Source of the DNA: Nonomuraea wenchangensis | GTDB lineage: Bacteria; Actinomycetota; Actinomycetes; Streptosporangiales; Streptosporangiaceae | Reading direction: 5' to 3' | Assembly (NCBI RefSeq): GCF_900111685.1 | Contig: NZ_FOHX01000002.1 | Coordinates: forward strand, 829,431 to 893,430 | Length of the DNA: 64,000 bases | Shown: positions 36,123 through 45,651 of the stretch, piece by piece | Layout: each line of letters begins with the position of its first letter | Numbering within the stretch: the first letter of the stretch is position 1 | The notes under the pieces: model-generated | The model's input: the letters and a program-made list of their open reading frames with translations, nothing else | Database searches by the model: none | Told to the model about the DNA's origin: nothing | Position numbers and translations under genes: made by a program

Positions 36123-37283
36123 ATGAAGGTCCCCCGCCCGTGGTCGGCGCGTGCCTGGCTGGACACGGCGCACGTGATGATCGGCCTGCCGGTCGCCGTG
36201 ATGCTGGCCGGCTCGACGCTCGTCGCGATCGCCGTGCCGCCCGTGCTGCGGGGCGGCCTGCCGCTGTTCACGCGGCTGCAGCGCTCCCGGTTCGAGGCGT
36301 TCCTCGGGGCGCGCATCCCGCCCGTGCACACGCCGAGCAACCTGCGCAGCGCGGCCACGTGGCGGCAGATCGGCTACCACCTGCTGTCGCCGGTCGTGGG
36401 GCTGGCCGCCGCGGTCCTCGTGGCGCTCGCCTGGGGCGGGGCCGTGGTGGGGCTGCTGGCGTTCCTGCCGGACAAGATCGAGCGTCCGCCGCTGCGGTTC
36501 GAGTTCGACCTGCGCGACGGGCGGGTGGTGGCGGTCTTCATGGCGATCGGGCTCGCGCTGCTGCTGCTCGCGCCGGTGCTGGCGCGCGGGATGGCGGCGC
36601 TGGACCTGTTCGTGGCCCGTACGCTGCTCGGCCCGAGCCGTTCCGAGCTCGGGCAGCGGATCGAGACGCTGACCGAGAGCCGGGCCGGCGTGATCGACGC
36701 CGCCGACGCCGAGCGCCGCAGGATCGAGCGGGACCTGCACGACGGCGCCCAGCAGCGCCTGGTGTCGCTGGCCATGAACCTGGGCCTGGCCCGCGCCACC
36801 CTCACCGACCTGCCCGATCCGGCCCGTGAGGCCATCGAGCAGGCCCACGAGGAGGCCAAGCAGGCGCTGAAGGAGCTGCGGGACTTCGTCCGCGGCCTGC
36901 ACCCCGCCGTGCTCAACGACCAGGGGCTGGACGCGGCGCTGTCCGGCGTCGCCGCCCGCGCCCCCTTCCCCGTCAAGCTCCGCGTCGACATCGAGCGGCG
37001 CGTCACCCCGACCATCGAGGCGGTGGCCTTCTTCATCGTGTCCGAAGCACTCACCAACATCGCCAAGCACGCCGCGGCCACGAGGGCCGAGGTGAGCGTG
37101 CGGCGCGAGCACGACCGCCTGCACGTGCTCGTCCACGACGACGGCTGCGGCGGCGCCCGCATGGACGGCGGCACCGGCCTGCGCGGCCTGGCCCAGCGCG
37201 TCGGCGCCGTGGACGGCGCGCTCCGGCTGTCCAGCCCGCTCGGCGGCCCGACCACGATCGAGGTGGACCTGCCGTGCGCGTAG
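36123..37283 (+). CDS. sensor histidine kinase (NarL/HisKA_3 type)
   Basis: 386 residues. Membrane part: spans near residues 18-40, 92-118 and 137-160 with short extracytoplasmic loops. The dimerisation helix contains the phospho-accepting His in RRIERDLHDGAQQRLVSLAM, and the ATPase has EALTNIAKHAAATRAE and GTGLRGLAQRVGAVDG. It should phosphorylate the response regulator encoded by the next gene, with which it overlaps by 10 bases. Signal unknown; the small extracytoplasmic portion suggests an intramembrane or envelope cue. Confidence 0.9.
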   Translation: MKVPRPWSARAWLDTAHVMIGLPVAVMLAGSTLVAIAVPPVLRGGLPLFTRLQRSRFEAFLGARIPPVHTPSNLRSAATWRQIGYHLLSPVVGLAAAVLVALAWGGAVVGLLAFLPDKIERPPLRFEFDLRDGRVVAVFMAIGLALLLLAPVLARGMAALDLFVARTLLGPSRSELGQRIETLTESRAGVIDAADAERRRIERDLHDGAQQRLVSLAMNLGLARATLTDLPDPAREAIEQAHEEAKQALKELRDFVRGLHPAVLNDQGLDAALSGVAARAPFPVKLRVDIERRVTPTIEAVAFFIVSEALTNIAKHAAATRAEVSVRREHDRLHVLVHDDGCGGARMDGGTGLRGLAQRVGAVDGALRLSSPLGGPTTIEVDLPCA

Positions 37284-37930
37284 TGCTGGCCGAGGACTCC
37301 GTACTGCTGCGCGAAGGGCTGATCCGGCTGCTCGACGCCGCCGGCATGACGGTCGTGGCGGCCGTGGACGAGGCCGAGGGGCTGCTGCGGGCGGCCGAGG
37401 AGCACCGTCCCGACCTGGTGATCACCGACGTGCGGATGCCGCCCACGCACACCGACGAGGGCCTGCGCGCCGCGCTGGTGCTGCGCCGCCAGCAACCGGG
37501 GCTGCCGGTCCTGGTGCTCTCCCAGTACGTCGAGGAGCGCTACGCCGCCCAGCTCCTCGCCTCGGCCGCGACCGGCGGCGTCGGCTACCTGCTGAAGGAC
37601 CGGGTGGCGGACGTGACCGAGTTCATCGACGCGCTGCGCCGCGTGGCCTCCGGCGGCACCGCGCTCGACCCCGAGGTGGTCGCGCAGCTCATCGTGCGCG
37701 GCGACAGCCACCCGCTGGAACGTCTGACGCCCCGCGAGCACGAGGTGCTCCAGCTCATGGCCGAGGGCCGCTCGAACGCCGGCATCGGCCAGGCGCTGGT
37801 GCTCAGCGAGGGCGCGGTCGGCAAGCACATCGGCAACATCTTCACCAAGCTCGACCTGTCCCCCGCCGAGGGCGACCACCGGCGGGTGCTGGCCGTGCTC
37901 CAGTTCTTGAAGATCAGGAGCTCGCCGTGA
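37274..37930 (+). CDS. LuxR/NarL-family response regulator
   Basis: 218-residue response regulator. Receiver domain with acidic pair ED (residues 7-8), phospho-acceptor in VITDVRMPP (about Asp53) and Lys in LLKDRV; C-terminal HTH (LTPREHEVLQLMAEGRSNA, GAVGKHIGNIFTKLDL). GTG 37274 overlaps the kinase by 10 bases. Its own stop overlaps the DUF4097 gene (GTGA), so the three proteins form one translationally coupled operon. Confidence 0.93.
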   Translation: MRVVLAEDSVLLREGLIRLLDAAGMTVVAAVDEAEGLLRAAEEHRPDLVITDVRMPPTHTDEGLRAALVLRRQQPGLPVLVLSQYVEERYAAQLLASAATGGVGYLLKDRVADVTEFIDALRRVASGGTALDPEVVAQLIVRGDSHPLERLTPREHEVLQLMAEGRSNAGIGQALVLSEGAVGKHIGNIFTKLDLSPAEGDHRRVLAVLQFLKIRSSP

Positions 37931-38703
37931 GAGCACTCTGGCTGACCGCCGGCGCGATGGCGACCGTGATCGCGCTCTTCTGGTCCACGGCGGCGCTCTG
38001 GACCACCTTCGCCCGCGCCCGCGAGCCGGTCGTCACCGACCTGCGCTCGATCCCGTTCGACGGCGGCACGGTGGAGATCAAGGCGACGGCCACGCCGATC
38101 AACCTGTTCGTCATGCCCGGCCGGGCAGGCGAGCTGCTGATCAGCCGGTCGCTGAGCTGGTCCAGGGAACAGCCGAAGGTGGCGGAGAGCTGGGACCCCG
38201 CCACCGCCACGCTGCGGCTGGACACCGACTGCCCCGGCTCCGGCCAGCCGGACGGCTCGCGCTGCCAGGCGGACTACACGGTCTTCGTGCCGCCGGAGAC
38301 CGACGTCGTGGCCGGGACGACCACCGGGGATCTCGCCGTGCACAACCTGTTCGGCAGCCTGCGGCTGACCTCGGTCTCGGGCGCCGTACGGCTCGAAGAG
38401 GCCGCCGGGCCGGTGTGGGCGCGGACCGGCAGCGGCGACATCGACGCCGGCCGGCTGGGCGGCGAGTCGGCCGACCTGGAGACGGGCGCGGGCGAGGTGC
38501 GGGTGGCGTTCACCGGCCGGCCGACGTCGGTGCGGGCCGTGGTGCGCACCAGAGGCGACGTCTCCGTCGTCGTGCCGCCGGCGCCGTACGCCGTGACGAC
38601 CGTCGGCACGAACGTCACGCTCGACATCGAAAGGGACGCGGCCTCGCAACGGAAGATCGAGGCCAGGACCCTCGCGGGCTCGGTGTCGGTGTGCTGCCGG
38701 TGA
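37927..38703 (+). CDS. membrane-anchored DUF4097 protein
   Basis: 258 residues. One N-terminal membrane helix (about 7-28) anchors an extracytoplasmic beta-repeat domain with turns TTTGDLAV, TSVSGAVRL, TGSGDIDAG, TGAGEVRV and TRGDVSVVV, the DUF4097 pattern. Three cysteines (TDCPGS, SRCQAD and the final CCR) are present. Coupled by GTGA to the response regulator, so it may be an accessory sensor or a target of the two-component system. Function unknown. Confidence 0.85.
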   Translation: MRALWLTAGAMATVIALFWSTAALWTTFARAREPVVTDLRSIPFDGGTVEIKATATPINLFVMPGRAGELLISRSLSWSREQPKVAESWDPATATLRLDTDCPGSGQPDGSRCQADYTVFVPPETDVVAGTTTGDLAVHNLFGSLRLTSVSGAVRLEEAAGPVWARTGSGDIDAGRLGGESADLETGAGEVRVAFTGRPTSVRAVVRTRGDVSVVVPPAPYAVTTVGTNVTLDIERDAASQRKIEARTLAGSVSVCCR

Positions 38704-38743
38704 AGGTCTGTTTACGACTGTGACTCGTTGGTAAGTTCCCGGC

Positions 38744-40390
38744 ATGGAGTCTGCGAAGCATGCCGGTGACGTGGCCGTCGCCGTGTCCAGGGCCTATGGG
38801 GCCGAGACCATGTTCACCCTGTCGGGAGGGCACGTCTTCCCGCTCTACGACGGCGCGGTGCACGAGGGCATGCGCATCCTCGACGTACGCCACGAGCAGA
38901 GCGCCGTGTTCGCCGCCGAGGCGACCGCCCGGCTGACGAGGAAGCCGGGCCTCGCCGTGCTGACCGCCGGTCCCGGCATCACCAACGGCGTCAGCGGGGT
39001 CGCCACCGCGCACTTCAACGGCTCGCCGGTGGTCGTGCTCGGCGGCCGGGCGCCCCAGTCCCGCTGGGGCAGCGGCGCGCTGCAGGAGATGGACCACCCG
39101 CCGCTGCTCGATCCGATCACGAAGCTGTCGTTCACCGCGAGCGGGGCCGACTCGGTCGGCCAGGACGTCGAGATGGCCTTCCGCACGGCGGTCGCGCCGC
39201 ACCGCGGCCCGGTCTTCCTCGACTTCTACATGGACCACCTGTTCGCCCCCTCGCAGCCGCACGCCGTCGAGACTCAGACGCCGTCGCCGCTGGAGCCGAA
39301 CCCCGACGACCTGACCGCCATCGCCCGGCTGCTGGCCGAGGCCGAGCGCCCGGTGCTGGTCTACGGCTCCGACGTGTGGATGGACCGTGCCGAGGAGGCC
39401 GCCCGCGACTTCGCCGAGACCTGGCGGCTGCCGGTCATCCCCAACGGCCAGGGCCGCGGCATCCTGCCCGCGGGCCACGAGCTGCTCGTCACGCGCGCCC
39501 GCGGGCTCGCCTTCGCCCAGGCCGACCTGGTGGTCGTGATCGGCACGCCGCTCGACTTCCGGCTCGGCTACGGCTGGTTCGGCGGCAAGGACGGCGCCCC
39601 GCTGGCCAGGGTCGTGCACATCGCCGACGCGCCGTCACAGCTCGCCACGCACATGCAGCCGGCCGCCTCGGCCGCGGGCGACCTGTCGGTGGTGTTCTGG
39701 GGCCTCGGCGCGGCCTGCGGCGACGCCGGGGTCAAGCCGGAGAAGTACGCCTCCTGGGTCTCCAAGCTCTCCGAGGCGGCCGCGGCGGCCATCGCGGGCG
39801 ACGCCGAGCTGCTGGCCGCCGACGCCGACCCGATCCACCCCATGCGCATCTACGGCGAGCTCAACCGGGTCCTGGACGACGACGCCGTGGTCATCGGCGA
39901 CGGCGGCGACTTCGTCTCCTACGCCGGCAAGTACGTCGAGCCGCGCCGCCCCGGCAACTGGCTCGACCCGGGCCCGTACGGCTGCCTCGGCACCGGCCTC
40001 GGCTACTCCATCGCGGCCCGCCTGGCCCGCCCGTCCTCGCAGGTGGTGCTGCTGCTCGGCGACGGCGCGGCCGGCTTCTCGCTGATGGACGTCGACACGC
40101 TCGTCCGCCACCGCCTCCCGGTCGTCATGATCTGCGGCAACAACGGCATCTGGGGCCTGGAGAAGCACCCCATGCAGCTGCTGTACGGCTACGACGTGGC
40201 CGCCGAGCTGCAGCCCCACTGCCGCTACGACCAGGTGGTCACCGCGCTCGGCGGGGGCGGCGAGCTGGTCACCGACCCGTCGGAGATCGGCCCGGCGCTG
40301 CGCAGGGCGTTCGACTCCGGCATCCCCTACATGGTGAACATCGCCACCGACCCGCAGATCGCCTACCCCCGCAACACCACGGGGGTCTGA
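38744..40390 (+). CDS. IlvG-like thiamine-diphosphate enzyme (acetolactate synthase family)
   Basis: 548 residues with the three domains of ThDP carboligases. N-terminal PYR domain with the catalytic-type Glu in LDVRHEQSAVFAAEA and the phrase FTLSGGHVFPLYDG; middle domain; C-terminal PP domain with the GDGAAGFSLMDVDTLVRH metal site. The closest recalled relative is mycobacterial IlvG (Rv1820), with FGCLGSG-like YGCLGTGLGY and WGLEKHPMQLLYGYDV. Annotated as acetolactate synthase, but the family also includes oxalyl-CoA decarboxylase and 2-hydroxyacyl-CoA lyase, so the reaction is uncertain. Monocistronic. Confidence 0.85.
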   Translation: MESAKHAGDVAVAVSRAYGAETMFTLSGGHVFPLYDGAVHEGMRILDVRHEQSAVFAAEATARLTRKPGLAVLTAGPGITNGVSGVATAHFNGSPVVVLGGRAPQSRWGSGALQEMDHPPLLDPITKLSFTASGADSVGQDVEMAFRTAVAPHRGPVFLDFYMDHLFAPSQPHAVETQTPSPLEPNPDDLTAIARLLAEAERPVLVYGSDVWMDRAEEAARDFAETWRLPVIPNGQGRGILPAGHELLVTRARGLAFAQADLVVVIGTPLDFRLGYGWFGGKDGAPLARVVHIADAPSQLATHMQPAASAAGDLSVVFWGLGAACGDAGVKPEKYASWVSKLSEAAAAAIAGDAELLAADADPIHPMRIYGELNRVLDDDAVVIGDGGDFVSYAGKYVEPRRPGNWLDPGPYGCLGTGLGYSIAARLARPSSQVVLLLGDGAAGFSLMDVDTLVRHRLPVVMICGNNGIWGLEKHPMQLLYGYDVAAELQPHCRYDQVVTALGGGGELVTDPSEIGPALRRAFDSGIPYMVNIATDPQIAYPRNTTGV

Positions 40391-40396
40391 GCGCCA

Positions 40397-42010
40397 CTAA
40401 GAGGTGGTCGGGGTGGCCGTCGGGCTCGGCGACGTGCAGCCGCCGTCGATGACGACCATCTTGACCACCTTGCCCACTTCGAGCATCGTCCCGCCCTTCG
40501 GCGACTGAACGGAGATCTTGCCGCAGCGCAGACCGTCCGTGGTGACCGTGTTGTTGGTGACGTACGCGTCGAACCCGGCCGCCGAGACCGCCTCCTGCGC
40601 GTCCTGGTAACGCATGCCGACGAGCTCGGGCACCTCCGCCTTCTTCGCCGTGGACGACGGCGTGCTGGTGGGGGTCTTCGAGGGGGTCGGAGTGGGCGTC
40701 GGGGTCGGCGTGGGCGTCGGGGTGGGCTCCTCCGAGGTCTCCACCACCTGCGGCCGGGTGGTGACCGGCCTGGGGCTGGGCGGGGCGGTCTTCGTCTTGC
40801 GCGGCTTGGTCACCGTCGGCGTGGGCGACTCGGCGCCGTCCATGTGGTCGGCGCTGGGCGTGACCTGCGGCGGGTCGGTGGTCATGCCGGTGAGCGCGAC
40901 CGCCGTCGCGCCCGCGCCGAGCACCACCACGGCGGCGATGGCCGCGACCAGCCCGCCCCTGCGTGGCGCCTTGGCGGCCCGTCGTCCGCCGCGCCGCTCG
41001 GCGACCGTGGTCTGCTCCTGCGCCGGCAGGTGGGCGCCGGTCTTGTACTGCTCGTAGTGGCCGGTCTCGGCGTAGGGGCCGCCCTGCTCGTAGTGGCCCG
41101 TCTGCTGCTGGCGTTGCGGGTAGTCCGGCGGGGGCGCCATGGTGGCGCCGGTGACGGGCGCCTGGCCGGGGGCCGGCTCGGGCAGGGCAGGCGCCTGCCC
41201 GCTGCCCGCGGCCCTGGCCGCGTCGCTCATGGCCCTGGCCGACGGGAAGCGCCGGGCCGGGTCCTTCGACAGCGCGATCTCGACCAGGGCGCGCACCGGC
41301 TGCGGGATGTCGGCCGGCAGCGGCGGCGGCGCCTCGCGGATGTGCTTGAGCGCGATCGTGACGGCGCTGTCGCCGTCGAACGGCCGCTGCCCCACCAGGC
41401 ACTCGTAGGCGACCACGCCGAGCGCGTAGATGTCGACGGCGGGCGTGACGGGCGCGCCCTCGGCCTGCTCGGGCGCGCAGTAGGCGGCCGTGCCCAGCAC
41501 CATGCCGGCGTCGGTGAGCCGGTTGGCGAGGTCGGAGCGGGCGATGCCGAAGTCGGTGAGCACGAGCGTGCCGTCGCGCTGCACGAGCAGGTTGCCCGGC
41601 TTGACGTCGCGGTGCACGATGCCCTGGTCGTGGACGGCCTGCAGGGCGGAGGCGGCCTGCGCGATGAGCTCCATGGCCGCTTGGGGCGGGATGCGGCCCA
41701 GGCGGGCCAGCAGCCGGTCGAGCGGCTCGCCGTCCACGAACTTCATGACCAGATAGACGGTGTCGCCGCTCACTCCGTAGTCGTAGACGTCGACGACGCC
41801 GGAGTGGTTGATCGTGGCCATCGCGCGCGCTTCCCCCTGAAAGCGAGCGACGAAGCCGGGGTCCTGCATGCGGCCCGGAAGCAGCACCTTGACGGCGACG
41901 GTGCGGGCGAGCACGGTGTCCTCACCCCGCCAGACCTCGCCCATGCCACCGGCGCCGATGCGGGTATCCAAGCGATACCGCCCCGCCAGTGTGGTTCCTT
42001 GGGCCACCAT
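40397..42010 (-). CDS. Ser/Thr protein kinase with one PASTA domain (PknB-like)
   Basis: 537 residues. Kinase domain (1-270): glycine loop IGAGGMGEVW, catalytic HRDVKPGN, DFGIA, APEQA. A Pro/Gln-rich juxtamembrane linker leads to one membrane helix (about 365-387). The outside part is Thr/Pro-rich, with a run of alternating TP, and ends in one PASTA domain (EVPELVGMRYQDAQEAVSAAGF). PASTA domains bind peptidoglycan or muropeptides, so a cell-wall-sensing role is likely. It has only one PASTA domain against four in PknB. Divergent from the thioesterase gene. Confidence 0.92.
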   Translation of the reverse strand: MVAQGTTLAGRYRLDTRIGAGGMGEVWRGEDTVLARTVAVKVLLPGRMQDPGFVARFQGEARAMATINHSGVVDVYDYGVSGDTVYLVMKFVDGEPLDRLLARLGRIPPQAAMELIAQAASALQAVHDQGIVHRDVKPGNLLVQRDGTLVLTDFGIARSDLANRLTDAGMVLGTAAYCAPEQAEGAPVTPAVDIYALGVVAYECLVGQRPFDGDSAVTIALKHIREAPPPLPADIPQPVRALVEIALSKDPARRFPSARAMSDAARAAGSGQAPALPEPAPGQAPVTGATMAPPPDYPQRQQQTGHYEQGGPYAETGHYEQYKTGAHLPAQEQTTVAERRGGRRAAKAPRRGGLVAAIAAVVVLGAGATAVALTGMTTDPPQVTPSADHMDGAESPTPTVTKPRKTKTAPPSPRPVTTRPQVVETSEEPTPTPTPTPTPTPTPSKTPTSTPSSTAKKAEVPELVGMRYQDAQEAVSAAGFDAYVTNNTVTTDGLRCGKISVQSPKGGTMLEVGKVVKMVVIDGGCTSPSPTATPTTS

Positions 42011-42244
42011 GATTCCCCCGCTACCCTCCTACCTCTGTAACCTCTCGCCCCCGCGGGTTCCCAACAAAGCGAACTTGTGTCGCGGCGAGGTAACACAGTG
42101 GTCACGGAACTCAGAGAGTGTACGACTCACCTGACCCACATGCCACTCATATGTCTTAAGCCGTACAAACCATATCCTGGGGCCTTGTGGTGGCACTTGT
42201 CCGCGTTTCCGGGAAGTCGGCATCCCTATCGCTAGGCTGACCCC

Positions 42245-42634
42245 ATGACGCTCGCTCCTGGCCTCCGTTCTCAACTGCTCATCATGGTCGAGATGGCGGA
42301 CACCGCGAAGCGGGCCGGCAGCGGCGACGTGCCCGTGCTGGCCACGCCGCGCCTGCTCGCGCTGGCCGAGGCCGCGACGGTGCGGGCGGTCGAGAAGCAC
42401 CTCGCGCCCGGCGAGACCTCCGTCGGCACCCGGGTCACGCTCGAACACCTCGCGGCCAGCCCGCTCGGCACGCACGTGCAGGTCGGCGTCGAGCTGACCG
42501 AGGTGGACGGCCGCCGGCTGGTCTTCGCCTTCGAGGCCCACGACAAGCGCGGCGTCGTGGGCCAGGGGACGATCGAGCGCGTCGTCGTCGACCGGCACAA
42601 GTTCCTCGCGGGCGCGCAGCGCCGACTCGGCTGA
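42245..42634 (+). CDS. hotdog-fold thioesterase (FlK-like)
   Basis: 129-residue single hotdog-fold protein. The segment LATPRLLALAEAATVRAVEKHL resembles the active-site helix of the fluoroacetyl-CoA thioesterase FlK group, and the strand with FEAHDKRGVVGQGTIERVVV completes the fold. It probably hydrolyses an acyl-CoA in the cytoplasm. Convergent with the biotin-carboxyl-carrier gene, 19 bases apart. Substrate unknown. Confidence 0.85.
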   Translation: MTLAPGLRSQLLIMVEMADTAKRAGSGDVPVLATPRLLALAEAATVRAVEKHLAPGETSVGTRVTLEHLAASPLGTHVQVGVELTEVDGRRLVFAFEAHDKRGVVGQGTIERVVVDRHKFLAGAQRRLG

Positions 42635-42653
42635 ACGGGCGGCGGGCGGGCGG

Positions 42654-42866
42654 CTAGTCGATGACGGCGATGAGGTCGCCTTCCTGGATCACGTCGCCCT
42701 CGGCGACCTTGAGCTGCGCGACCACGCCGTCGTCCTCGACGAGCACCGGGATCTCCATCTTCATGGACTCCAGGATGACCAGCGTGTCGCCGTCCGAGAC
42801 GGTGTCGCCCTCGCTCACGAGGACCTTCCACACATTCGCCACCATCTCAGCGCGTACCTCAGCCAC
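42654..42866 (-). CDS. biotinyl/lipoyl carrier protein (TB7.3-like)
   Basis: 70-residue stand-alone carrier domain. The biotinylation motif ESMKMEIPV sits at about residues 33-41 in the right place between the two half-repeats of the fold; MAEVRAEMVANVWKVLVSEG begins the protein. It closely resembles mycobacterial TB7.3 (Rv3221c), a carrier lying by pdtaS and sigH there too. It is the second gene of an operon with the biotin carboxylase 32 bases upstream, which probably carboxylates it. Partner carboxyltransferase not seen here. Confidence 0.92.
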   Translation of the reverse strand: MAEVRAEMVANVWKVLVSEGDTVSDGDTLVILESMKMEIPVLVEDDGVVAQLKVAEGDVIQEGDLIAVID

Positions 42867-42898
42867 CGGGGCTCCCCTCTTTCGTCAATGTGTTCACT

Positions 42899-44263
42899 CT
42901 AGGCCCGTCCGCCGCGCATCCGCGCGACGAGCGCGGTGTCGTAGTCGCCGCTGACGAACTCGTCGTCGTCCAGCAGCTCCGCGCAGAACGGCAGGTTGTT
43001 CTTGGGACCCGCGACCGCGAACGCCTCGACCGCCTTACGCCCCTTGGCCAGGGCGTCCGCGCGGTCCTCGCCGAGCACGCACAGCTTGGCCATGAGCGGG
43101 TCGTAGAACGGCGTGACGGTGTTGCCCGACTCGTAGCCCGAGTCGACCCGTACGCCCTCGCCGACCGGCTCGTCCCAGGTCGTGATGACGCCGGGGCCGG
43201 GGAAGAAGCGCTTGGGGTCCTCGGCGTAGACGCGGAACTCGATCGCGTGGCCGCGGGGCCGTACGTCGAGGTCAGGGCTCTCGCCGGCCGCCACCCGCAG
43301 TTGCAGCTCGACCAGGTCGAGGCCGGTGACCAGCTCGGTGACCGGGTGCTCCACCTGGAGCCGGGTGTTCATCTCCAGGAACACGAAGTCCTGGGCGTCG
43401 GCGTCGACCAGGCACTCGACCGTGCCGGCGCCGAGGTAGCCGACCGCCTCGCCGGCCCGCACCGCGGCCGCCAGCATGCGCTCGCGCAGCTCGGGGGTGA
43501 TGCCGAGGGACGGCGACTCCTCGACGACCTTCTGGTGGCGGCGCTGCACCGAGCAGTCGCGCTCGCCGAGCGCCAGCACCCGGCCGTCGGGCAGGCCGAG
43601 GATCTGCACCTCGACGTGGCGGGCCCGCTCGATGTAGCGCTCGATCAGCACCGCGGGGCCGTCGAGCGCGTCGCCGGCGAACCTGGACGCCGCCCGCGCC
43701 GCCTGCTCGTACGCCTTGGCCAGCGCCTCGTCGTCGTGCGCCACGCTCATGCCGATGCCACCGCCGCCACCCGCGGTCTTGACCATGACGGGGTAGCCGA
43801 TGCTCTCGGCGGCCCGCAGCGCGAGCGACAGGTCGGTGACCGGCTCGCGGGTGCCCGCGGCGACCGGCACGCCGGCGGCCTCCATGAGGTTCCTGGCGTT
43901 GATCTTGTCGCCCATGCGGTCGATGGACTCCGGCGACGGCCCGATCCAGGTCATCCCGGCCTCGACCACGGCGCGGGCGAAGGCGGCGTTCTCGGAGAGG
44001 AACCCGTAGCCGGGGTGGATCGCCCGCGCTCCGGTGGCGCGGGCCGCCTCCAGCACCTTGGCGGCGTCGAGGTAGCTCTGCGCGGGGTTGGCGGGGCCGA
44101 GCAGCACGGCCTCGTCGGCTTCCCGTACGAACGGCAGGTCGGCGTCGGCCTCCGAGTGCACGGCTATGGCCCGCAGGCCCATCCGTTTGACCGTGCGGAT
44201 GATCCGGCGCGCGATCTCCCCCCGGTTGGCGATCAGAACGGGTCCGAGCGTCTCAGTCAGCAC
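42899..44263 (-). CDS. biotin carboxylase (acetyl/propionyl-CoA carboxylase alpha-type, short)
   Basis: 454 residues, the ATP-grasp biotin carboxylase. N-terminus ETLGPVLIANRGEIARRI, ATP-grasp loop MVKTAGGGGGIGMSV, EMNTRLQVEHPVTELV near the active site, and RFFPGPGVITTW. The fused BCCP tail of longer AccA is absent; the carrier is the separate next gene. GTG 44263 preferred; an ATG at 44314 would add a non-family N-terminus. Probably feeds carboxybiotin to acyl-CoA carboxyltransferases located elsewhere. Confidence 0.93.
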   Translation of the reverse strand: MLTETLGPVLIANRGEIARRIIRTVKRMGLRAIAVHSEADADLPFVREADEAVLLGPANPAQSYLDAAKVLEAARATGARAIHPGYGFLSENAAFARAVVEAGMTWIGPSPESIDRMGDKINARNLMEAAGVPVAAGTREPVTDLSLALRAAESIGYPVMVKTAGGGGGIGMSVAHDDEALAKAYEQAARAASRFAGDALDGPAVLIERYIERARHVEVQILGLPDGRVLALGERDCSVQRRHQKVVEESPSLGITPELRERMLAAAVRAGEAVGYLGAGTVECLVDADAQDFVFLEMNTRLQVEHPVTELVTGLDLVELQLRVAAGESPDLDVRPRGHAIEFRVYAEDPKRFFPGPGVITTWDEPVGEGVRVDSGYESGNTVTPFYDPLMAKLCVLGEDRADALAKGRKAVEAFAVAGPKNNLPFCAELLDDDEFVSGDYDTALVARMRGGRA

Positions 44264-44355
44264 GCCGATTACCCTATGGCCGCGAGCGGCTTTACCCCTT
44301 TCGCCCGAAACCACCGATCCGACGGAACCGTTCTGTAGGAATCCGACAATGCCGG

Positions 44356-45651
44356 TCAGAGCCGGCCGCGGTCGATCACCCGGGCCAGCGCCTCCAGCGC
44401 GTGCGGATCGTACGCGCCGCCCGGCGCGCAGCGGACCCGCTCCAGCGCCGCGCCCGACCGGTCACGGTCGGTCGAGGGGCCCACCAGGTCGTCGTAGGCG
44501 TTGGCGACCTTGATGATCCGGCTGGACAGCGGCGGATCGGCGGAGATCGGGTCGCACTGCCGCCGCACCACCTCGGCCACCCGGTCGAGCACGCCGGTCT
44601 GCCTGATCACCTCGGCGCCCAGCTCGGCGATGCGGCGGGCCTGCTCGGGCTCGGTGAGCACGGTCGCCCCGCCGGGGATCGGATCGCGCAGCGAGAGCTG
44701 CCCGATGTCGTGCATCAGGGCCGCGTACTCCAGCTCCAGCAGCTCGGGCTCGGCCATGCCCAGCTCCCTGCCGACGGCCACGGCGAGACGGCTCACCCGG
44801 CGCGAGTGGCCCGGCTCGACGTAGCCGCCGACCTCGGTGACCCGCGACAGCGCGCGCACGGTCTGCAGGTAGGTCGCCCGGATGCCCGCGTACTTGCGGA
44901 AGGCCACCTGCGTGACCAGCAGCGGCGCGGCGAACACCAGCAGCGCGACGAGGTCCATGCTGTGGGTGGCGAGCGCCAGCAGCACGCCGGAGGCGGCCAC
45001 GGCGGCGCCCAGCGGGAAGGCCATGTTGAGCTCGTCGCGCACCGCCACCCGGAACGCCGTGCGCACCTGCTCGGCCCGCAGCCAGGCGGCGATCAGCACG
45101 TCGACCAGCAGGTTGACGGCGATGAGGGTGACCATCACGGCGAGCGCCGGCCACCAGGTGCTGGTGGGCGGCTCGGTCATCCGGCGCAGCGGATCGGCCA
45201 GCGGGCGGAAGGCGAAGGCCAGCAGCGCGCCGGTGAGCAGCCTGCGGGCCATCGCGTCCAGCCGGGGCGGGCGGCCCACCGCGAGGTGGGGCGCGGCCCC
45301 GGCCGCCATGCCGACCGCGATCACCGCCACGACCTGCAGCGCGGAGTGGGTCAGCGGGTGCTGGCTGAGGTCGAGCAGCAGGGTGTAGCCGAGCGCGGCG
45401 GCGGCGCCGATGGGCGCGACCTCCCGGTTGCCCGGCATGGTGAGCCTGGCCAGCTCGCCGACCGCGATCAGCGCGCCGAACCCGACGGCGATCTCGGGCC
45501 GGTCGAGCCCGACGGTGGCGGTGTGGGCGACGCCCGCCACGGCGACCAGGCCGGCCGCGCAGATGAGCAGCAGCTGGCCCGAGTCGAGCCTGCGCAGGAC
45601 GGTGTTGAGCGAGCGTCCCGTGGTGCGTTCGACGCGTCCGGTGGCGATCAT
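44356..45651 (-). CDS. membrane protein with degenerate HD domain
   Basis: 431 residues. About seven or eight membrane helices in the first 250 residues are followed by a cytosolic HD domain, starting PGHSRRVSRLAVAVGRELG and with YAALMHDIGQLSLRDP (HD pair intact). The GYP sequence typical of c-di-GMP phosphodiesterases is missing. It is coupled by an ATGA overlap to the HD-GYP gene upstream and resembles it in layout, so the two arose by duplication or act together (inference). Possibly signalling-nucleotide hydrolysis. Confidence 0.85.
   Translation of the reverse strand: MIATGRVERTTGRSLNTVLRRLDSGQLLLICAAGLVAVAGVAHTATVGLDRPEIAVGFGALIAVGELARLTMPGNREVAPIGAAAALGYTLLLDLSQHPLTHSALQVVAVIAVGMAAGAAPHLAVGRPPRLDAMARRLLTGALLAFAFRPLADPLRRMTEPPTSTWWPALAVMVTLIAVNLLVDVLIAAWLRAEQVRTAFRVAVRDELNMAFPLGAAVAASGVLLALATHSMDLVALLVFAAPLLVTQVAFRKYAGIRATYLQTVRALSRVTEVGGYVEPGHSRRVSRLAVAVGRELGMAEPELLELEYAALMHDIGQLSLRDPIPGGATVLTEPEQARRIAELGAEVIRQTGVLDRVAEVVRRQCDPISADPPLSSRIIKVANAYDDLVGPSTDRDRSGAALERVRCAPGGAYDPHALEALARVIDRGRL

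Noticed and set aside
34497..37136. 879-codon minus-strand frame opposite dasR, bioD and the histidine kinase
   Set aside because: Overlaps three well-supported + strand genes and its translation is low-complexity Arg/Gly/Ala/Gln-rich, typical of a shadow frame.
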